The notes under the pieces: generated by a model | The model's input: only the letters and a program-made list of their open reading frames with translations | What the model was told of the DNA's origin: nothing | Databases searched by the model: none | Shown: positions 10,977-23,110 of the stretch, piece after piece | Position numbering within the stretch: position 1 is the stretch's first letter | Layout of the letters: the number at the start of each line of letters is the position of its first letter | Position numbers and translations under genes: made by a program | NCBI GenBank assembly: GCA_009767595.1 | Contig: VSDK01020384.1 | Location: 705-64,704 of the forward strand | From: Symbiodinium kawagutii | Lineage: Eukaryota > Sar > Dinophyceae > Suessiales > Symbiodiniaceae | Length of the DNA stretch: 64,000 nt | Reading direction: 5' to 3'

Positions 10977-11901
10977 ATGGCAACGACTACGTTAACCCCA
11001 CCAGCCGCTCTAGCTGAAACAGTTACAAGCCAACTTTGGACCATCCTTGATCCAAAGCATATTTGCAGCCTCCGTGAGCCATGGCGGGCAGCAATGTGTG
11101 CGAGACTTTTGCTGGCCAACGCCTTCTTATGGCGCGGGGTTGGCAGAGATGGTCCCAATGGAGCAACATCAAAAGGACAAAATGATCGATGGGTATATTC
11201 ACTATATCAGACTATGAGAATGAATCACAAGTTGGGTCGGGTTTACTTGGATATAATTGATATAATTGAGTTTTTTTGAAGTTATTTGCCAAAGATGGTG
11301 AAATTGGATCCGTAGTAACTAGTGGTTTATTTCTTGCCCCCGTGCAGTCCAGTTTGCCAGACCCCGTGCAGCCCAGTTGGGCAACATTCCTGCACTACCC
11401 CCGAAGCAAGTTGATAGTTTCAAGTCATTTGCCTACACATCGGCCCGCCTCAGTTCCACCAACAGTGTGAGCACAGATTGTTTTGTTGTCGGAGGGTGCA
11501 CAGTAGATCACCGCATGATTCTGACTGCTAGGTGCCTCAGGGGAGGAGGCACAATTCTTCTGCTAAATCTGTAGGTTAGGTTAGTTCCTTGGGCCGATGT
11601 TCTGCCAACATTGTCAGGTGAAGCACTTAACTTGTCGACCGTCGCGTTTTCATTGAACATATTTGCGCCGGGCGAATTGACTCACCAAAAAGTTGGAGAG
11701 GCATCAGTTTGGACAACAATGGGGCCACCCTTCTTGACTTCGAAACTGGAGAGATTATTTGAAGTGCTCTCCTTTTTCATGTTGTTCGTGCTTATACTCA
11801 TACTCTTGTTCATTCCTACTTATGTTTTTTTGATTTTCACTTTCGCTGTGATATTCCCCATTGTGAAAATTATTTTTGGACCTGCTTTGTGCCTTGGGTG
11901 A
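10977..11901 (+). CDS. Three-exon gene model, C-terminal membrane protein
   Basis: Exon 1 starts at ATG 10977 (MATTTLTPPAALAETVTSQL) and ends before GTATAT at 11193, 72 codons, phase 0. Exon 2 may start at 11353 after TGCAGTCCAG (FARPRAAQLGNIPALPPKQV...). Exon 3 starts at 11618 after CATTGTCAG and ends at TGA 11899-11901. Exon 2 must stop near 11467 (donor GTGTGA) for the phases to agree. The last exon carries a long hydrophobic stretch (LSFFMLFVLILILLFIPTYV and on), so the product of about 205 residues would be anchored in a membrane near its C-terminus. Family not recognised; exon borders are provisional. Confidence 0.42.
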
Positions 11902-12267
11902 TGCACACTTCCTGTTCAAAGACTTTCGGGGTAGCATGTAGAAGAATACCGGTGTCCGGCTTGGGATTGAGAAGCTAGGAGCCTAAATCTACAGCCACCA
12001 ATGAAAAAGATATTTGGAGCAAATCTAACGCTCCTCACCTGTCAGGTGGATGTCAACGAACATGAAAAACAAGGACTTCAACAATGCATGATTTTGACAG
12101 CATGTCCAAAAACAAGCTGACATAAGCTGACGTCAAATGGGCAAACATATTATATTGTAAAAAGTGGGGAACGAAACACTATGCAAAATAGAGACACAAT
12201 ATCGAAAGCATCTATGAAACACACAGTGTTTGATTTGTGCAGAAGCTAAGGCGGTTGGCGTAGCAGC

Positions 12268-14074
12268 ATGTTTGCACATGTGAGGCGTTATGTGGCTCAC
12301 TCGCTCCCCTTTTCGGAGAGATTTGCCCACTTGGAGCATGACGACCTGCTCAGCACCTTGTCGCAGCAGGCCGCTCCGCAAGCCCAAACAGGTGGGGTTT
12401 GGAAACAGGAGGCGCCATTCCTTGGCGATTTGCGGGGTCATCAACCTGCCAAAACCCTTCTCAGTGCATAAATGTGTGTTCGTCTATGGCCTTGCGCTCG
12501 ATTCATCGCAATTCCAACGGAATTATTCCTTGATTATTGCAGGGGTTGACGTCGCCCCTTTCATTTCAGCGGTATCAAGCCAAGTTCCCTTCCCATGCAA
12601 GTTTATTTTTGATCGGAGAGATTCACCCCACATGGGTGTGTCCTGGCATGATGGTACATTTAGACAGACAGGATTCCAGCCAAAGCAGCGCTGACTCAAA
12701 ACCATTGGCTCTAAACACTTCACAAGCATGAACTCGACATCATTTTAACGCGCCGAATGTGACATGAGTGCAGGCCATGTTGCACTCATACATGCTCATG
12801 GCATCCTTCTCCCATCTTGAACACGGCATCCAAGGAGCCGCCATCGATTTGAATTCTGGACATTTGAATTGCTCAGCCACAGGCGCGGCCTAGCTGTTGG
12901 TTGAGAGCGATTTGGACCGTATCCAGTGTTTTTTCGGACGAGCAAAGGAGTCGAGGAGCAAATGTTCATTGTAGCATCTTTTAGTGGGACTGCGCGGCAC
13001 TGCAATCCTAATGAGCTGTTGCTGCCGTCGATGCAAGAAATGCTGCCGCAGTTTTACTTTCAGGGATTCAATCATCGCAGGTGTTGTGGGATTTGTTCCA
13101 TCAACAGTTCCGTGGTTTTCTGTCAATATCTTCCGCCACCATCGTGAAGCTACTGGTCAACGCCACCATCGTGAAGCTACTGGTCAAGGAATGTAGAAAA
13201 GAAAGACAGAATCCCCTTACTTCCATGCGTTTTAGCTAGTGGGACTCAATTGCTGACAATTACGACAAGAACATTTGATTTTATGCAAAGGGTTCAGAGT
13301 TTCACATGCATGATGCACTCGCTCCTCGCCACCCTCGTCGTTTCCAATGGTGAGCATCGAAAAGGACGAAGACGACATGTGCAACAGTAGTGCCGAGTAG
13401 TGCGACAATATCCTACTTTTGATTTGGCGCGTCTTTAAGTATGCTTACTTATGATTATCTATGATTGGCTCTATTACAGTTTATATAGTATGGCTAAGTA
13501 TATGGTCAACCCATGTTTAACCTGGCTGATGGTTTCGAACATTCTTAATTGTCCATAGTAATCATTAACAAATGGTTGGTTGACCATTCTACATTTTCCA
13601 TCGTAATCATGAATATTTATCATAACCATTCTTCTGATTCATTCATGGAACATATTAGTATAGTAACCATAGTAATCATTGAATAAATGGAAACCACCAA
13701 CTAGCAAAACTAAATTGATTCAATGGAGTTAACTATCATTTCCAACTAGTATTTGCTTTCATTTACTGGTTGAACCATAGGGCTTAACTAGTCATAAATG
13801 GTTAACTAGTATGAAATGGAGTTAACTAGTAGTTCCTATCATCCAACTAGTCTTTTACATGGTTAACAACCATTTCCTATCATTTTTCATAGGGATTCAA
13901 CCACCCAGCCGTAAATTCGTTTTCGTTCATCTCGACCAAGGTCGAGAGGCCCTGGTCTTAGACCTGCTGCGGCACTACGGCGGCGTGCCCAACTCCTGTT
14001 TTACCGCCAACTTCGGGCGAGTCCCTTGGCTGCAGGGCCTGGGACAGCTGCGGGAGCTTGGCCTGACGACATGA
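12268..14074 (+). CDS. Candidate three-exon gene, function unknown
   Basis: Exon a: ATG 12268 to 12391 (MFAHVRRYVAHSLPFSERFA...), donor GTGGGG. Exon b: 12927-13080 after GTATCCAG (ends ...FYFQGFNHR), donor GTGTTG. Exon c: 13893-14074 after TTTTTCATAG, containing EALVLDLLRHYGGVPNSCFT and ending at TGA. Exons a and b join in phase (1 then 2 bases). Exon b joins c only if a GC donor four bases upstream of the GTGTTG is used. On the minus strand the first block is also open with a GTGAGC donor, so its strand is not settled. Confidence 0.42.
13142..13195. repeat. 27-bp direct tandem duplication
   Basis: GCCACCATCGTGAAGCTACT plus GGTCAAC/G occurs twice in succession, inside the presumed intron after the 12927-13080 exon. 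Confidence 0.9.
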
Positions 14075-14090
14075 TCATGACTTGGTAAGG

Positions 14091-14606
14091 GATATCTATG
14101 GATATCTTTCACTATCTGTGGATATCTATGGATATCTTTCACTATCTGTGGATATCTATGGATATCTTTCACTATCTGTGGATATCTATGGATATCTTTC
14201 ACTATCTGTGGATATCTATGGATATCTTTCACTATCTGTGGATATCTATGGATATCTTTCACTATCTGTGGATATCTATGGATATCTTTCACTATCTGTG
14301 GATATCTATGGATATCTTTCACTATCTGTGGATATCTAGGGATATCTTTCACTATCTGTGGATATCTATGGATATCTTTCACTATCTGTGGATATCTATG
14401 GATATCTTTCACTATCTGTGGATATCTATGGATATCTTTCACTATCTGTGGATATCTATGGATATCTTTCACTATCTGTGGATATCTATGGATATCTTTC
14501 ACTATCTGTGGATATCTATGGATATCTTTCACTATCTGTGGATATCTATGGATGTCTATCAATATCTGTGGATATCTAGGGATATCTATCAATATCTGTG
14601 GATATT
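14091..14606. repeat. 30-bp minisatellite, about 17 copies
   Basis: The unit GATATCTATG-GATATCTTTC-ACTATCTGTG repeats every 30 bp almost without change; only the last two units differ (GATGTCTATC, AATATCTGTG). Each unit carries two GATATC palindromes. Since 30 is a multiple of 3, all six frames can stay open, which explains the long repetitive open frames on both strands. Confidence 0.95.
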
Positions 14607-14745
14607 TTTACATCATTGGATCCAAAACGCGTCCCAGGTACCAACGAAACCATACGAAACCTGGTTTTTCGGTCAGGTTTGGCCGATGGTGTGCCCCAAC
14701 CGTTCGAATTTTCACGTTTTGGACACGAAGAAAGTGCCACAATGA

Positions 14746-14930
14746 ATGGATCTGCCGCACTTAAAAGTCCCCATCCGGGGGATCCCCACCCGTGCTTGGC
14801 TAAAACTACGCCAGATCACGGTGCCCGCCTGCCTTTGCTTGGAGGGTCATCCTGCTGCTTGTCACTGCAACGGGGCTTTTCCCTCACCCGATGGAAGAAT
14901 CCTGGTCCTATTCAACATCAATATCGTCAC
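14746..14930 (+). CDS. Candidate first exon, function unknown
   Basis: ATG 14746 opens a frame MDLPHLKVPIRGIPTRAWLK followed by a cysteine-rich stretch (PACLCLEGHPAACHCNG). The donor is not clear; after about 14915 the sequence becomes intron-like (ATCATCAATC words). Confidence 0.3.
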
Positions 14931-15087
14931 AATACAAAAATCATCATCAATCATCATCAATCATCTGGAATCAATCATTTGCATATAGATAAAAGCATAA
15001 TAAAATAAACCATCACCATGAACCATCCTTGTTCTCAAGCTATTGCACTCACCATGATTCACCCGTCAACGAGCTTCCAAGCGTCAG

Positions 15088-15210
15088 GTCTTGTGTTGTA
15101 CAGCGCCGCACGCCAGCCCTTGCTTTGCGGCCGGAGATGCCGACTTCTCTTCCAAGTGCTGCTCAGAGGCAGCCGATGAGCTCTGGGATGATGGGGGCCG
15201 TTGTTTCTGA
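15088..15210 (+). CDS. Terminal exon, cysteine-rich, function unknown
   Basis: After CCAAGCGTCAG, followed by G, a 40-codon frame (VLCCTAPHASPCFAAGDADF ... ELWDDGGRCF) ends at TGA 15208-15210. It has six cysteines and an acidic tail. Two other frames are open over part of the block, but this one has the best acceptor and composition. Confidence 0.42.
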   Translation, partial: VLCCTAPHASPCFAAGDADFSSKCCSEAADELWDDGGRCF

Positions 15211-16107
15211 TAACCCATGGCTCAACCAACCAACCAACCCATGGCTGAAGGTTCATAGATGTTAATAGATGGTAATATATAGTGGTTGTAGTTTAGTGTG
15301 AACAATGGCTGAATATTCTTTTCTCTGTTCAAGTGACGGGGCTTCCTGGACATGTTTGCACTTGCTTCCCGTCAGGGGACGCCCATGATGACCATCCATC
15401 AATCCATGGCACTTACTTTGAACCCCCAGAGCACTTGGATTTGTATTGGTGCTTGGGTTTATTGCGAAGTCCTGCATGGGGATGGCATATATCTTTAAAC
15501 ATTGAACATGTATTTTTTTTGGATGCCAACAAGGGCCACTCCCCCAAAAACGGTGGATGATGATCTGAACAAAGAGCATCATTAAAGATCATTTGTCGCT
15601 GTGTGAAGCAGTTTCGATCACTAGATCATATCTCGCATGATGCCCGTAAAAAATGTGGTGACATTTGCTTCGAGAGTGATCTGCTGAGCGCAGGGAGGCA
15701 AGTTGATTAAAACCCCATACAGTACAAGGTGGGCCCCCCTGGTTATAAGTTGATTAAGAAGCTATTTATCTATAGCTATATCTACCATAACTGGTAGTTA
15801 CCCTAGTTATAAGCCAACTTAGCTAACTAAGGGGGTCCACCTTGTAAGCATCATCAATTTTGGCACTTGGTTGGGGGGGAGCGCTGGGCTTCGCCAGGGG
15901 TATCCCGCTCTACCCTTCCAATGGCCAGCTGGAGCTGCGAGGAGTGTCTGACCAAATGAATGATTGCACAAACGTGGATGGATTAATATGAATCAACATA
16001 TCAACAAACCAGTGATTCATACTGTTGATTAATCCCATCGAAAATATGCATCAGCATATAAACAAACCCAGCATTAACCCCGTGATTCCTCGCTTTTTTT
16101 TCGCCAG

Positions 16108-16169
16108 GTCGACCCATGCTTTTTGGCCTACGAGGCGGTGACGTCCAAGGTGACCGCCGGGGTGGAGGG
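16108..16169 (+). CDS. Short internal exon, function unknown
   Basis: The acceptor CTTTTTTTTCGCCAG is followed by G. The frame is VDPCFLAYEAVTSKVTAGVE and the donor is GTAGCC at 16170. The intron that follows is packed with ATGGTTGATGG-type words. Confidence 0.48.
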
Positions 16170-16890
16170 GTAGCCACCGGTCGGGTGGTCAGAACAGTCA
16201 TCCCTGGTGGTCACCGTGGAGTTTGTTGTGGTCAATGGGTTGTTAACAGATGGGTAGTGATGGCTCATGATGGTTGACAGATGGCCATGTCAGTCATGGT
16301 GAATAGATGGCTCATGATGGTTGATTGATGGTCAATAAACATGGATACCGATGGTTAATGGAGACTTAGTCATTGATATTTGTGGTTTGCGATGGATAGC
16401 TATGGTTATCGATGTTGATGGTTCAACATGGTGTATCTTTCGGTACCTTGGTTTACTATGCTTGATCGTCGTGTACGATGCTGTTTTACGGTTTGTGATG
16501 GCGTATTAGCTTTGCATGAAACGATTGCGGGTACCATCAGGGCAAATCCGAGTGAGGCTCTGGCAAACAAAATCATTATGATTGTTGAGTACTCGCCTAT
16601 CTGCTTGCCTGCGAGCCACAGCCATGGAAGTACGACCAACAGAGCAAGGCAAATATACCAAACCAAGACTTGGCTCATAAAATCTCACAAAGGTAAATTC
16701 TGGTCCGGTCGATGACTTCTAACCCTGCTTGCTAATGAATGATGCTTAGTAACCAAGAATCGTCAAACATCATTGCTCAGTATATATCGGTGGCTGCTGG
16801 CATGTCTACTGAGTATCATATCGCAATGATCTCCATGAGAGCCAGCGTCCAAGTGCACTGACCGAAACGGAGAACATTGTGAGCCCAAAC

Positions 16891-16956
16891 CAGTGGTATA
16901 ATATCTTCTAGTTTCCATCACAAACCAGTCAATATCTTCTAGTTTCCATCACTTTC
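16891..16956. repeat. Imperfect tandem duplication of about 33 bp before a splice acceptor
   Basis: AACCAGT...ATATCTTCTAGTTTCCATCAC occurs twice just before CTTTCAG at 16950-16956. Confidence 0.8.
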
Positions 16957-16986
16957 AGTGAGCCAAGCCCAGAATTCGATCCCCAG

Positions 16987-17145
16987 TGCGAACCACCAAG
17001 ATGAATTCGTCAGCCGAGCTTCACCGACACGGACATGGCCCCGTGCCGTGGCCCAGCCTGGCGCAGGCCACCTTCACCGGCTGCGACGAGTTCCTCCGCT
17101 GTGCTGCGATGTTTCTGCCGTGCATCACTTGGACCTTGGAGGACG
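16987..17145 (+). CDS. Exon with consensus donor, function unknown
   Basis: The frame containing MNSSAELHRHGHGPVPWPSL (ATG at 17001) continues with CDEFLRCAAMFLPCITWTLE to a textbook donor, GGTGAGTC, leaving phase 1. It could start at ATG 17001 or at the upstream acceptor GATCCCCAG (exon start 16987). The cysteine- and aromatic-rich second half may be membrane-associated. The downstream intron is again rich in GATGGTTAGATG words. Confidence 0.55.
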
Positions 17146-18122
17146 GTGAGTCAGGTTGCTGAACGGGTGCCCTTCCAATGGTTGTGGATGCAGTGGGCCA
17201 TGTTGGATATTTAGATGATGGTTAGATGCTGGTTGGATGGTGGTTAGGTGATGGCTAGATGATGGCTAGATGATGGGCTAGATGGGCCAGATGATGGTAT
17301 GATGATGGTAAGTGGCGTCACTGTTTGATGCTTGTTGATAGTGTTAATGGTTGAGAATGGATGTGGGGGACAGTGGTTGTGGATCATGCTCAATGATTCT
17401 CAATATCCAGACCCTTGGCACTCTCACGTAGTTCTCTGAAAAATGTATTGTTTGTGTGCCATTTTGCTTACTGGAAGGTAAGTTAGTGAATTGATGGACT
17501 GGGTATTCCATGACTGGTTGGCTTACCAAAGATGACACCAACTCAGGGTCAGAGTGGCACCATGTGTGGACAAAACTAGAATGGTACCAGTATGTCTCCA
17601 TAGATGGCAGTAGTCGCAAATTGGATCAAATTGGACATGTTCGTGCCAAGATGGTCGTACAGTGACGTTGATACTGGAGGGAGATAGGGTCTATGCTGGC
17701 GGATGCTCAATTTATGGCAGCTGTTGCCGGTTGCCTTTGAAAAAAGATGAGAAGATGAATTGTATGAAACCAATGGAAGCAAGTGCTACGGTAAGTGTCA
17801 ACTGTTCAAATTAATTAACAACTAGTTCATTCAATTATCTAAGGGCTGAATATTTGGGCTCCCTTTGACGTGCATGTTCTTTCATCTTGCAGTTTCTGTC
17901 CAGTTCTCGCCTTAGCTCAGCTGAACTCTTGTGTTGAGCGTTCATTCATGGAAACGATTCCGAACCCTGAAAAAAAAGCTGCAAACGGTGATCAAATTCA
18001 TGCAGCGCAAGCGTTTGACATCTGCCACAGCTATCCAATGAAGGCATTGAAGAGTTTGGGGGTGCTTTTGTGGCTGAACCAAGAAATGGAGATATCTACC
18101 CCGGACTCACCGATGTTCGCAG

Positions 18123-18234
18123 GAAGATCGTTACTTCGAAGAGATCTTCGCGCCGCGGTTGTTGCAGCGTGTTTTGGCAGCGGCAGCCGTGATTCGGGAG
18201 GAGTTTGTTTCTCAACAAATGGGGGCGCCCACAG
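18123..18234 (+). CDS. Internal exon, function unknown
   Basis: The acceptor GATGTTCGCAG is followed by G. The frame EDRYFEEIFAPRLLQRVLAA continues as AVIREEFVSQQMGAPT, helical and amphipathic, to the donor GTCACA at 18235 (phase 1). The same frame stays open to about 18340, so the donor is not certain. An overlapping frame starting near 17870 is a less likely alternative. Confidence 0.48.
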
Positions 18235-18286
18235 GTCACACCTTCAAACTCATGAGTTTTGGTCCACAATTCCGGCAGATCCCAAG

Positions 18287-18430
18287 ACAAACCATCCCTT
18301 CCAATCATTTTTGCTTACGCCGCTCCCGTGTTCCTTCTGGTTGATATGCCAGTCTTGGGCAGCACCCTCCATCAGCATGGTTGGAGCTGCAGAGCTTCGG
18401 TCTCGCAGCCATGCCCAGCGCTGTTGTACC
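18287..18430 (+). CDS. Following exon, in phase across a possible 52-nt intron
   Basis: After GATCCCAAG the frame reads KPSLPIIFAYAAPVFLLVDM then PVLGSTLHQHGWSC, ending before GTGACT at 18431. It starts with two bases, matching the phase-1 end of the preceding exon. The first part is hydrophobic. Function unknown. Confidence 0.42.
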
Positions 18431-19203
18431 GTGACTAGGTACCTATGATTACCTATGTGACAGGAGAGTAGAAAAATGATGGCTAATGACTGGTTTACAC
18501 TGCTAGGGTAATTGGATTTGATTAATTAGATACAGTGTGCATCACCTTTGTTACATGCTGATGGTTGCCGATTACCAATGGGGAATCATTTTGACTTACT
18601 GTGATGGTTGGTAGTCATCCGTAGTGGTTATTGCTGATTTCTGACCGGTTGATTGTTTTCGGCTGTTGTTTTGCTCATCCCCACATGAAATCCTAAATGG
18701 AATGATGCTCACCCGTTGAACAGGCATGTGAACTGCGAATGGTTGAAATATGTCGAAACCGCACGCCTCCTTTAGCACCAGAAACCATGAAAAATGAAGA
18801 TATCGACAACTTTAGATGAGGGTTCCACGAGTTTCCGTGCTCAGTGCCAGGGAAAAGATGTGGGGCGTCCAAACAGGCTCAAGTCACGATTCATCTCTAT
18901 GCGGAAACCATGAGAAATTGGGGGAGTGCAACCTTTCATGGATAAACTGAGACTCAAAACGTTTGGCTGGAATGTTAACAACCATGCAATCATTCAAATC
19001 CCCAACATTCTCACACTGCTGGATGTATCCTACCAATGGGTGCAGATTGCTACTGAATTCCTCGTTGACCACTATCGTCGCAGCATGATCATGTGTCTAC
19101 CACTGTTGTATGTTGATGTAATCTACTTGTATCTTGCCCGCATGATTGTTGGTCATTGCATGTTGGCTACTTGTGGCTACTTGGTACATCCTCGTGACCT
19201 CAC

Positions 19204-19352
19204 TTGAACTGCGGTGATCGCTGAGGCGGCAATCGTTGCTTTGTATTGAGCCTCTTCTTGTCCAAGTGGAGTTCATCTGTGCCCGTTTTGGGCTTTGATT
19301 TCTGGCCTGGGGGCACAGCGGACACGAGAGGCTGAGTATTTCCATCGTCGGG
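19204..19352 (-). CDS. Minus-strand exon, lysine-rich, function unknown
   Basis: The minus strand carries an open frame KTPDDGNTQPLVSAVPPGQK then SKPKTGTDELHLDKKRLNTK, ending at a strong donor, CAA|GTGAGG. The composition is basic and polar, like a linker or a nuclear protein. The acceptor is less certain (GATTGAG near 19353). It lies between plus-strand exon candidates, so it belongs to a separate or nested gene. Confidence 0.5.
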
Positions 19353-20576
19353 GGTTTTGGTGGCCAAACATCTCAATCAAACTGGGAGATGCTGCTACAC
19401 CGTGCCCCCTTTTTTGTAGCAACTCATAGTCACACCCTAGATGTGTTATCATTTGTTATCATGTCGTGCCTCTTTGGAGGGTACTTCTTAGCATAGTGAC
19501 CATCAGGTACAGAAGAGTTGAAACACCAATGAGTAGAGTACAGTAGACCATTCCAAAAATATTTCGGTTGAGTCAAAGGATTAGTCCAGCTTTCTAGTTG
19601 GTATGCTGATGGCTTTAGAAGCTTGATTTGTTTTCGCAATGTTCTAAACTTAAACCCCCCGCAGCACACCCCAAGCAACCAGGATGGGATAACACTGCGA
19701 GAGACCGTAGTTGTGATCCTCAGAAACATGTACTCTTCAAAGGTTGCAGTCATGTATCGACTTCCACCGCCATGTTGTTTCCGCAGATGTGTTGATGCCC
19801 ACATGCAGCTGCAGGCCTATACACCATACATATGTCTATATGTTTTTTTGGTGTGGATGTATGCACCCTGCAATTGAATGTGTATACTGCAACTGTTGTG
19901 AATCACCCATCACTTTGATGGCTTACCGAACTACTTGGGCGACTTGACTGTTAACACCTCAGCGCTGGAAGGATCCTGGGACTTTGTACGCCTGCCGCCT
20001 CTCGGCCATGTCTTTTTGGAGGATCGCGGATCGCTATTGGTGGTTTAATCTCAACATTGGCTGCTTGATATTGGCTCAATACTTTTTTTGATCTTAACAT
20101 TGGCTTTCTATGTTTCAAAGTCTTGATACTGGCCAGGTCTTTGATATTCGGTCAGGAGCGTTAGGATTGTAAGGCTTATGGCTGCTGGTATGGCTGATGG
20201 TTAGGGTGATATTGGCCAAGAAAAAGTGAGAATCATTCACAAAATTATTGTACTGATGGACACATGTTAATTACAGGCCATTTAGCTGATGATGATCTTA
20301 CCATCATGAAAGGCAATTGCCCGCCATTGCGGTAGACCCAGCCGTTAACATTTCCGATAATCAATGTTTAAGCCCAGCCTAAAGTTTAGTTTGGCATAGT
20401 TTGGCTTATTAATTTAGATCTGAAATGAACTGAATCGGACATCTCGTGTTTCATGGCTGGTGATACGGAAAAGATCAAGAAGCATTTGGGCTGGTATATG
20501 GGCTTAAAATTACCGTACTTATCTGGGCGAATGGCTCATCAACACCGAGTTCACCAACCTTATAGATCGATGTGCC

Positions 20577-20692
20577 ATGGCTTCACTATCCCAGCGAACT
20601 GGGTCCCCTGAACATCCAAGGCGGGGTTCCGCGCTGGCTCTGGGATTTGCCTGGCCAGTTAGGACCAGCCGTTTGAAACCATCCAACCAGGT
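20577..20692 (+). CDS. Weak first-exon candidate
   Basis: ATG 20577 opens MASLSQRTGSPEHPRRGSAL and runs to a GTGATC donor. The minus strand is open too. Confidence 0.25.
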
Positions 20693-20891
20693 GATCTTTG
20701 GTGATTTTGACTTCAAACCATCAGCTGGACAATCAAGATTGTCACCTCTTAACAGCCATTAGCAACCACCGTTAGTAAAAGAGACCTTTAACCATTGGTT
20801 GATAAGTATTCACTCTTATCAACCAGTAGTGACCACCATTGACCATCATGAACCATCATGGGCCACCATCCATCATCGCCAACAAACCAGC

Positions 20892-20995
20892 CGGTTGCCA
20901 CCAGCACCAGCGCGGCTCGATCTCTCCCAGGTGTGCACCGCGCAGTCCCTGCAAGAACATGCAGCAGAGTGGCTCAGCCGCTGCAACTGTTGGGA
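20892..20995 (+). CDS. Candidate exon, function unknown
   Basis: A G+C-rich block follows CAACAAACCAG, with frame RLPPAPARLDLSQVCTAQSL then QEHAAEWLSRCNCW. The upstream 100 bp is full of ACCATCATG-type words, as before other acceptors. The donor was not resolved. Confidence 0.38.
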
Positions 20996-21131
20996 TTTGG
21001 GGGGGGCCCTCAACCCTTAGGGGTACCCCAAAATCATCAAAATCATCCTTGATGTTGAGGATTTATAGTAATAGACCAAGCATTTTTGGGGGGCTCCCTC
21101 ATTTTGAGCGACCATGATTTCATACCTACAG

Positions 21132-21239
21132 GTTTTGGGGGACTGGGATCCCTGACAAAATGTGCTACCAGAAATCTAAGCTGGCCACAGCTTTGAAGCC
21201 AGTGTTGCCCGATGTGCCTTGCTTGAAGGGCTTGTCAAG
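21132..21239 (+). CDS. Internal exon, function unknown
   Basis: The acceptor CATACCTACAG is followed by G. The frame FWGTGIPDKMCYQKSKLATA then LKPVLPDVPCLKGLSR is closed by the donor GTCCGT. It begins with one base of a split codon. Confidence 0.5.
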
Positions 21240-22913
21240 GTCCGTTCAATCCATGTTGGTCATTTCATTGGGTTGATGGGAAAATCTAAGAAACCTGGTT
21301 TTAAGCACCAAATCTAAGGGTTGCCGCGGTCGATTTTCCGGTCAGCCAACCCATCAACTCTTGACCTATTCCGCTGGGACCCCACGGTTTTTCCGATGGA
21401 TGGACCGCTGTTGGATGGCCACTGATGGCCATTGATGGCCACTAAGGTTGGTAACTTATCTTCACCTCACGAGTGTCACTGGAGCACGTGCTGTGGATAT
21501 CGAACCTTGGGCAGTTGTTGGCTGGGAAGTAAGCTGCGCATGTGGAAGGAGTTCTAAACAGTGGCAGTTCCAGCTGTGAATGATATGGTGACTGTAATAC
21601 TGGGGGGTAGGATGGGAGAACCAACAACAATGGTCGATGATGGTGATTGGTACATCCAACCCTTAAAAGACAGCCACATAGCTGGTGTTTTCCATATCGG
21701 GGGATTATGAAGATCGATATCCTATGAGTATTGATAAAGAAATTGGGTGAACCAGTATTAAGACAGGTTCGCCTCACATTTCTCTCAACATAGGATGCAT
21801 CATGTTTAACAGCCAACAGTAGTTGAGTGGGACCATCAAGAGTCAGCGGCAAGGGCCGCGCAACTCCTAAAACTGAGCCATGGAAGGTTGCAAGCCTGTG
21901 AAATAGACACATTCCATTACGAAACCCAATTTGAATCCACTTGGGTGTTTCTCAACCTGGGGTACCTCTAGAATTAATCTATATATCAATCATTGATCAT
22001 CTCAAACAGACTAGCCAGCGGGATGATTTGGGGGTTCTTTATTTTGAGACCCATTTCAGTGTCACAAGTAGCTGGGTGATTTCCAAACTACGGATGGCTT
22101 AGGGATTTGCAAGTTGAACTCAGTGTTAACCGTGGTTGTTTCACATGCTTCATTAGCATTCATCATGATTTACTGCCATTACAAGTTACTGCTAATCCGT
22201 CACAAGCATCAGTAAACATAAGTAGCCATCACTTGGTGTACAGTAGGTGTGGTAAGGCTGGTTGTATCATACCTGGCTTCCAGTGATTGATAAACACGTG
22301 CGGGTAGCTGCTAACCAAAGACCAGCTGAGCCTCCGGGATGGCGATGGAAAAAACACTTTGAACAAAGTGGTGATGGCAGTGGTGGATGCTGGTTCCTGG
22401 TCCCAAGAAGTTCTTGGGGGCTGCTCTGAGATTCAACAAATCACATGGCTCAGACCGAATTTCTAGTGACATGAAGAAAAGCTGTAAGAGCATGGTGTCA
22501 ATGTCGCAAGCGTTTTACGGTGGGCTTGTTGGGATGTGCCATGGCTAAAGCCTGGCAATTGGATTCTGCTGGCTCCCCAAGTGTCAGCCCTTGGTCACGA
22601 CAATAAGCCCTCCCTACACTTCCCCTGGTCGTTACATTTCTCTTGTTGGGAGAAATCAGATAGTTGCGGAGAAAAGCCAGCAGAAATGTACTGATTCAAA
22701 TGTTTCTTGTTCATCAGTGGACTGATTGGGATCCCACAAAGGTCGTGCGGAAAGTTCGAGGTCAATGCAGTGGATGGTGCATCATATCGCTGCATGCTGG
22801 TCATCAGGATTACGACCACCAACACTCAGGACTAGAAGGAGGGTAGATCCAACTATCAAATTACCGTCATCAGTTTTGCCATGAATAGCTGGTGAATCAC
22901 CATTTCTTCTCAG

Positions 22914-23110
22914 ATTTTATGGATCTATGGGCCTCCCAACATCGCCACACGAAGCCAGCCCCTGTGCGTTTCAACGCAGCTGGCCTGGCAACGCCCACAT
23001 GTCGGCACGGTGCCCAGAACGATTTGAATATCGCGGTGCAGGAGGTCATCCACTGGTCTCAGCTTCGCTTGAACTTTGCCATTGCACCATGGCTGCCCAG
23101 GGGGGGAGAT
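22914..23110 (+). CDS. Exon-like block, function unknown
   Basis: A fine acceptor (CACCATTTCTTCTCAG at 22913) precedes two open frames. The more natural one ends ...LNIAVQEVIHWSQLRLNFA and IAPWLPR, with a possible GTATGG donor near 23116. The second frame stays open to 23223. Confidence 0.38.

Noticed and set aside
13975-14745. Two frames of over 200 aa on opposite strands
   Set aside because: Products of the 30-bp array, which is open in all frames because the unit is a multiple of 3 without stops.
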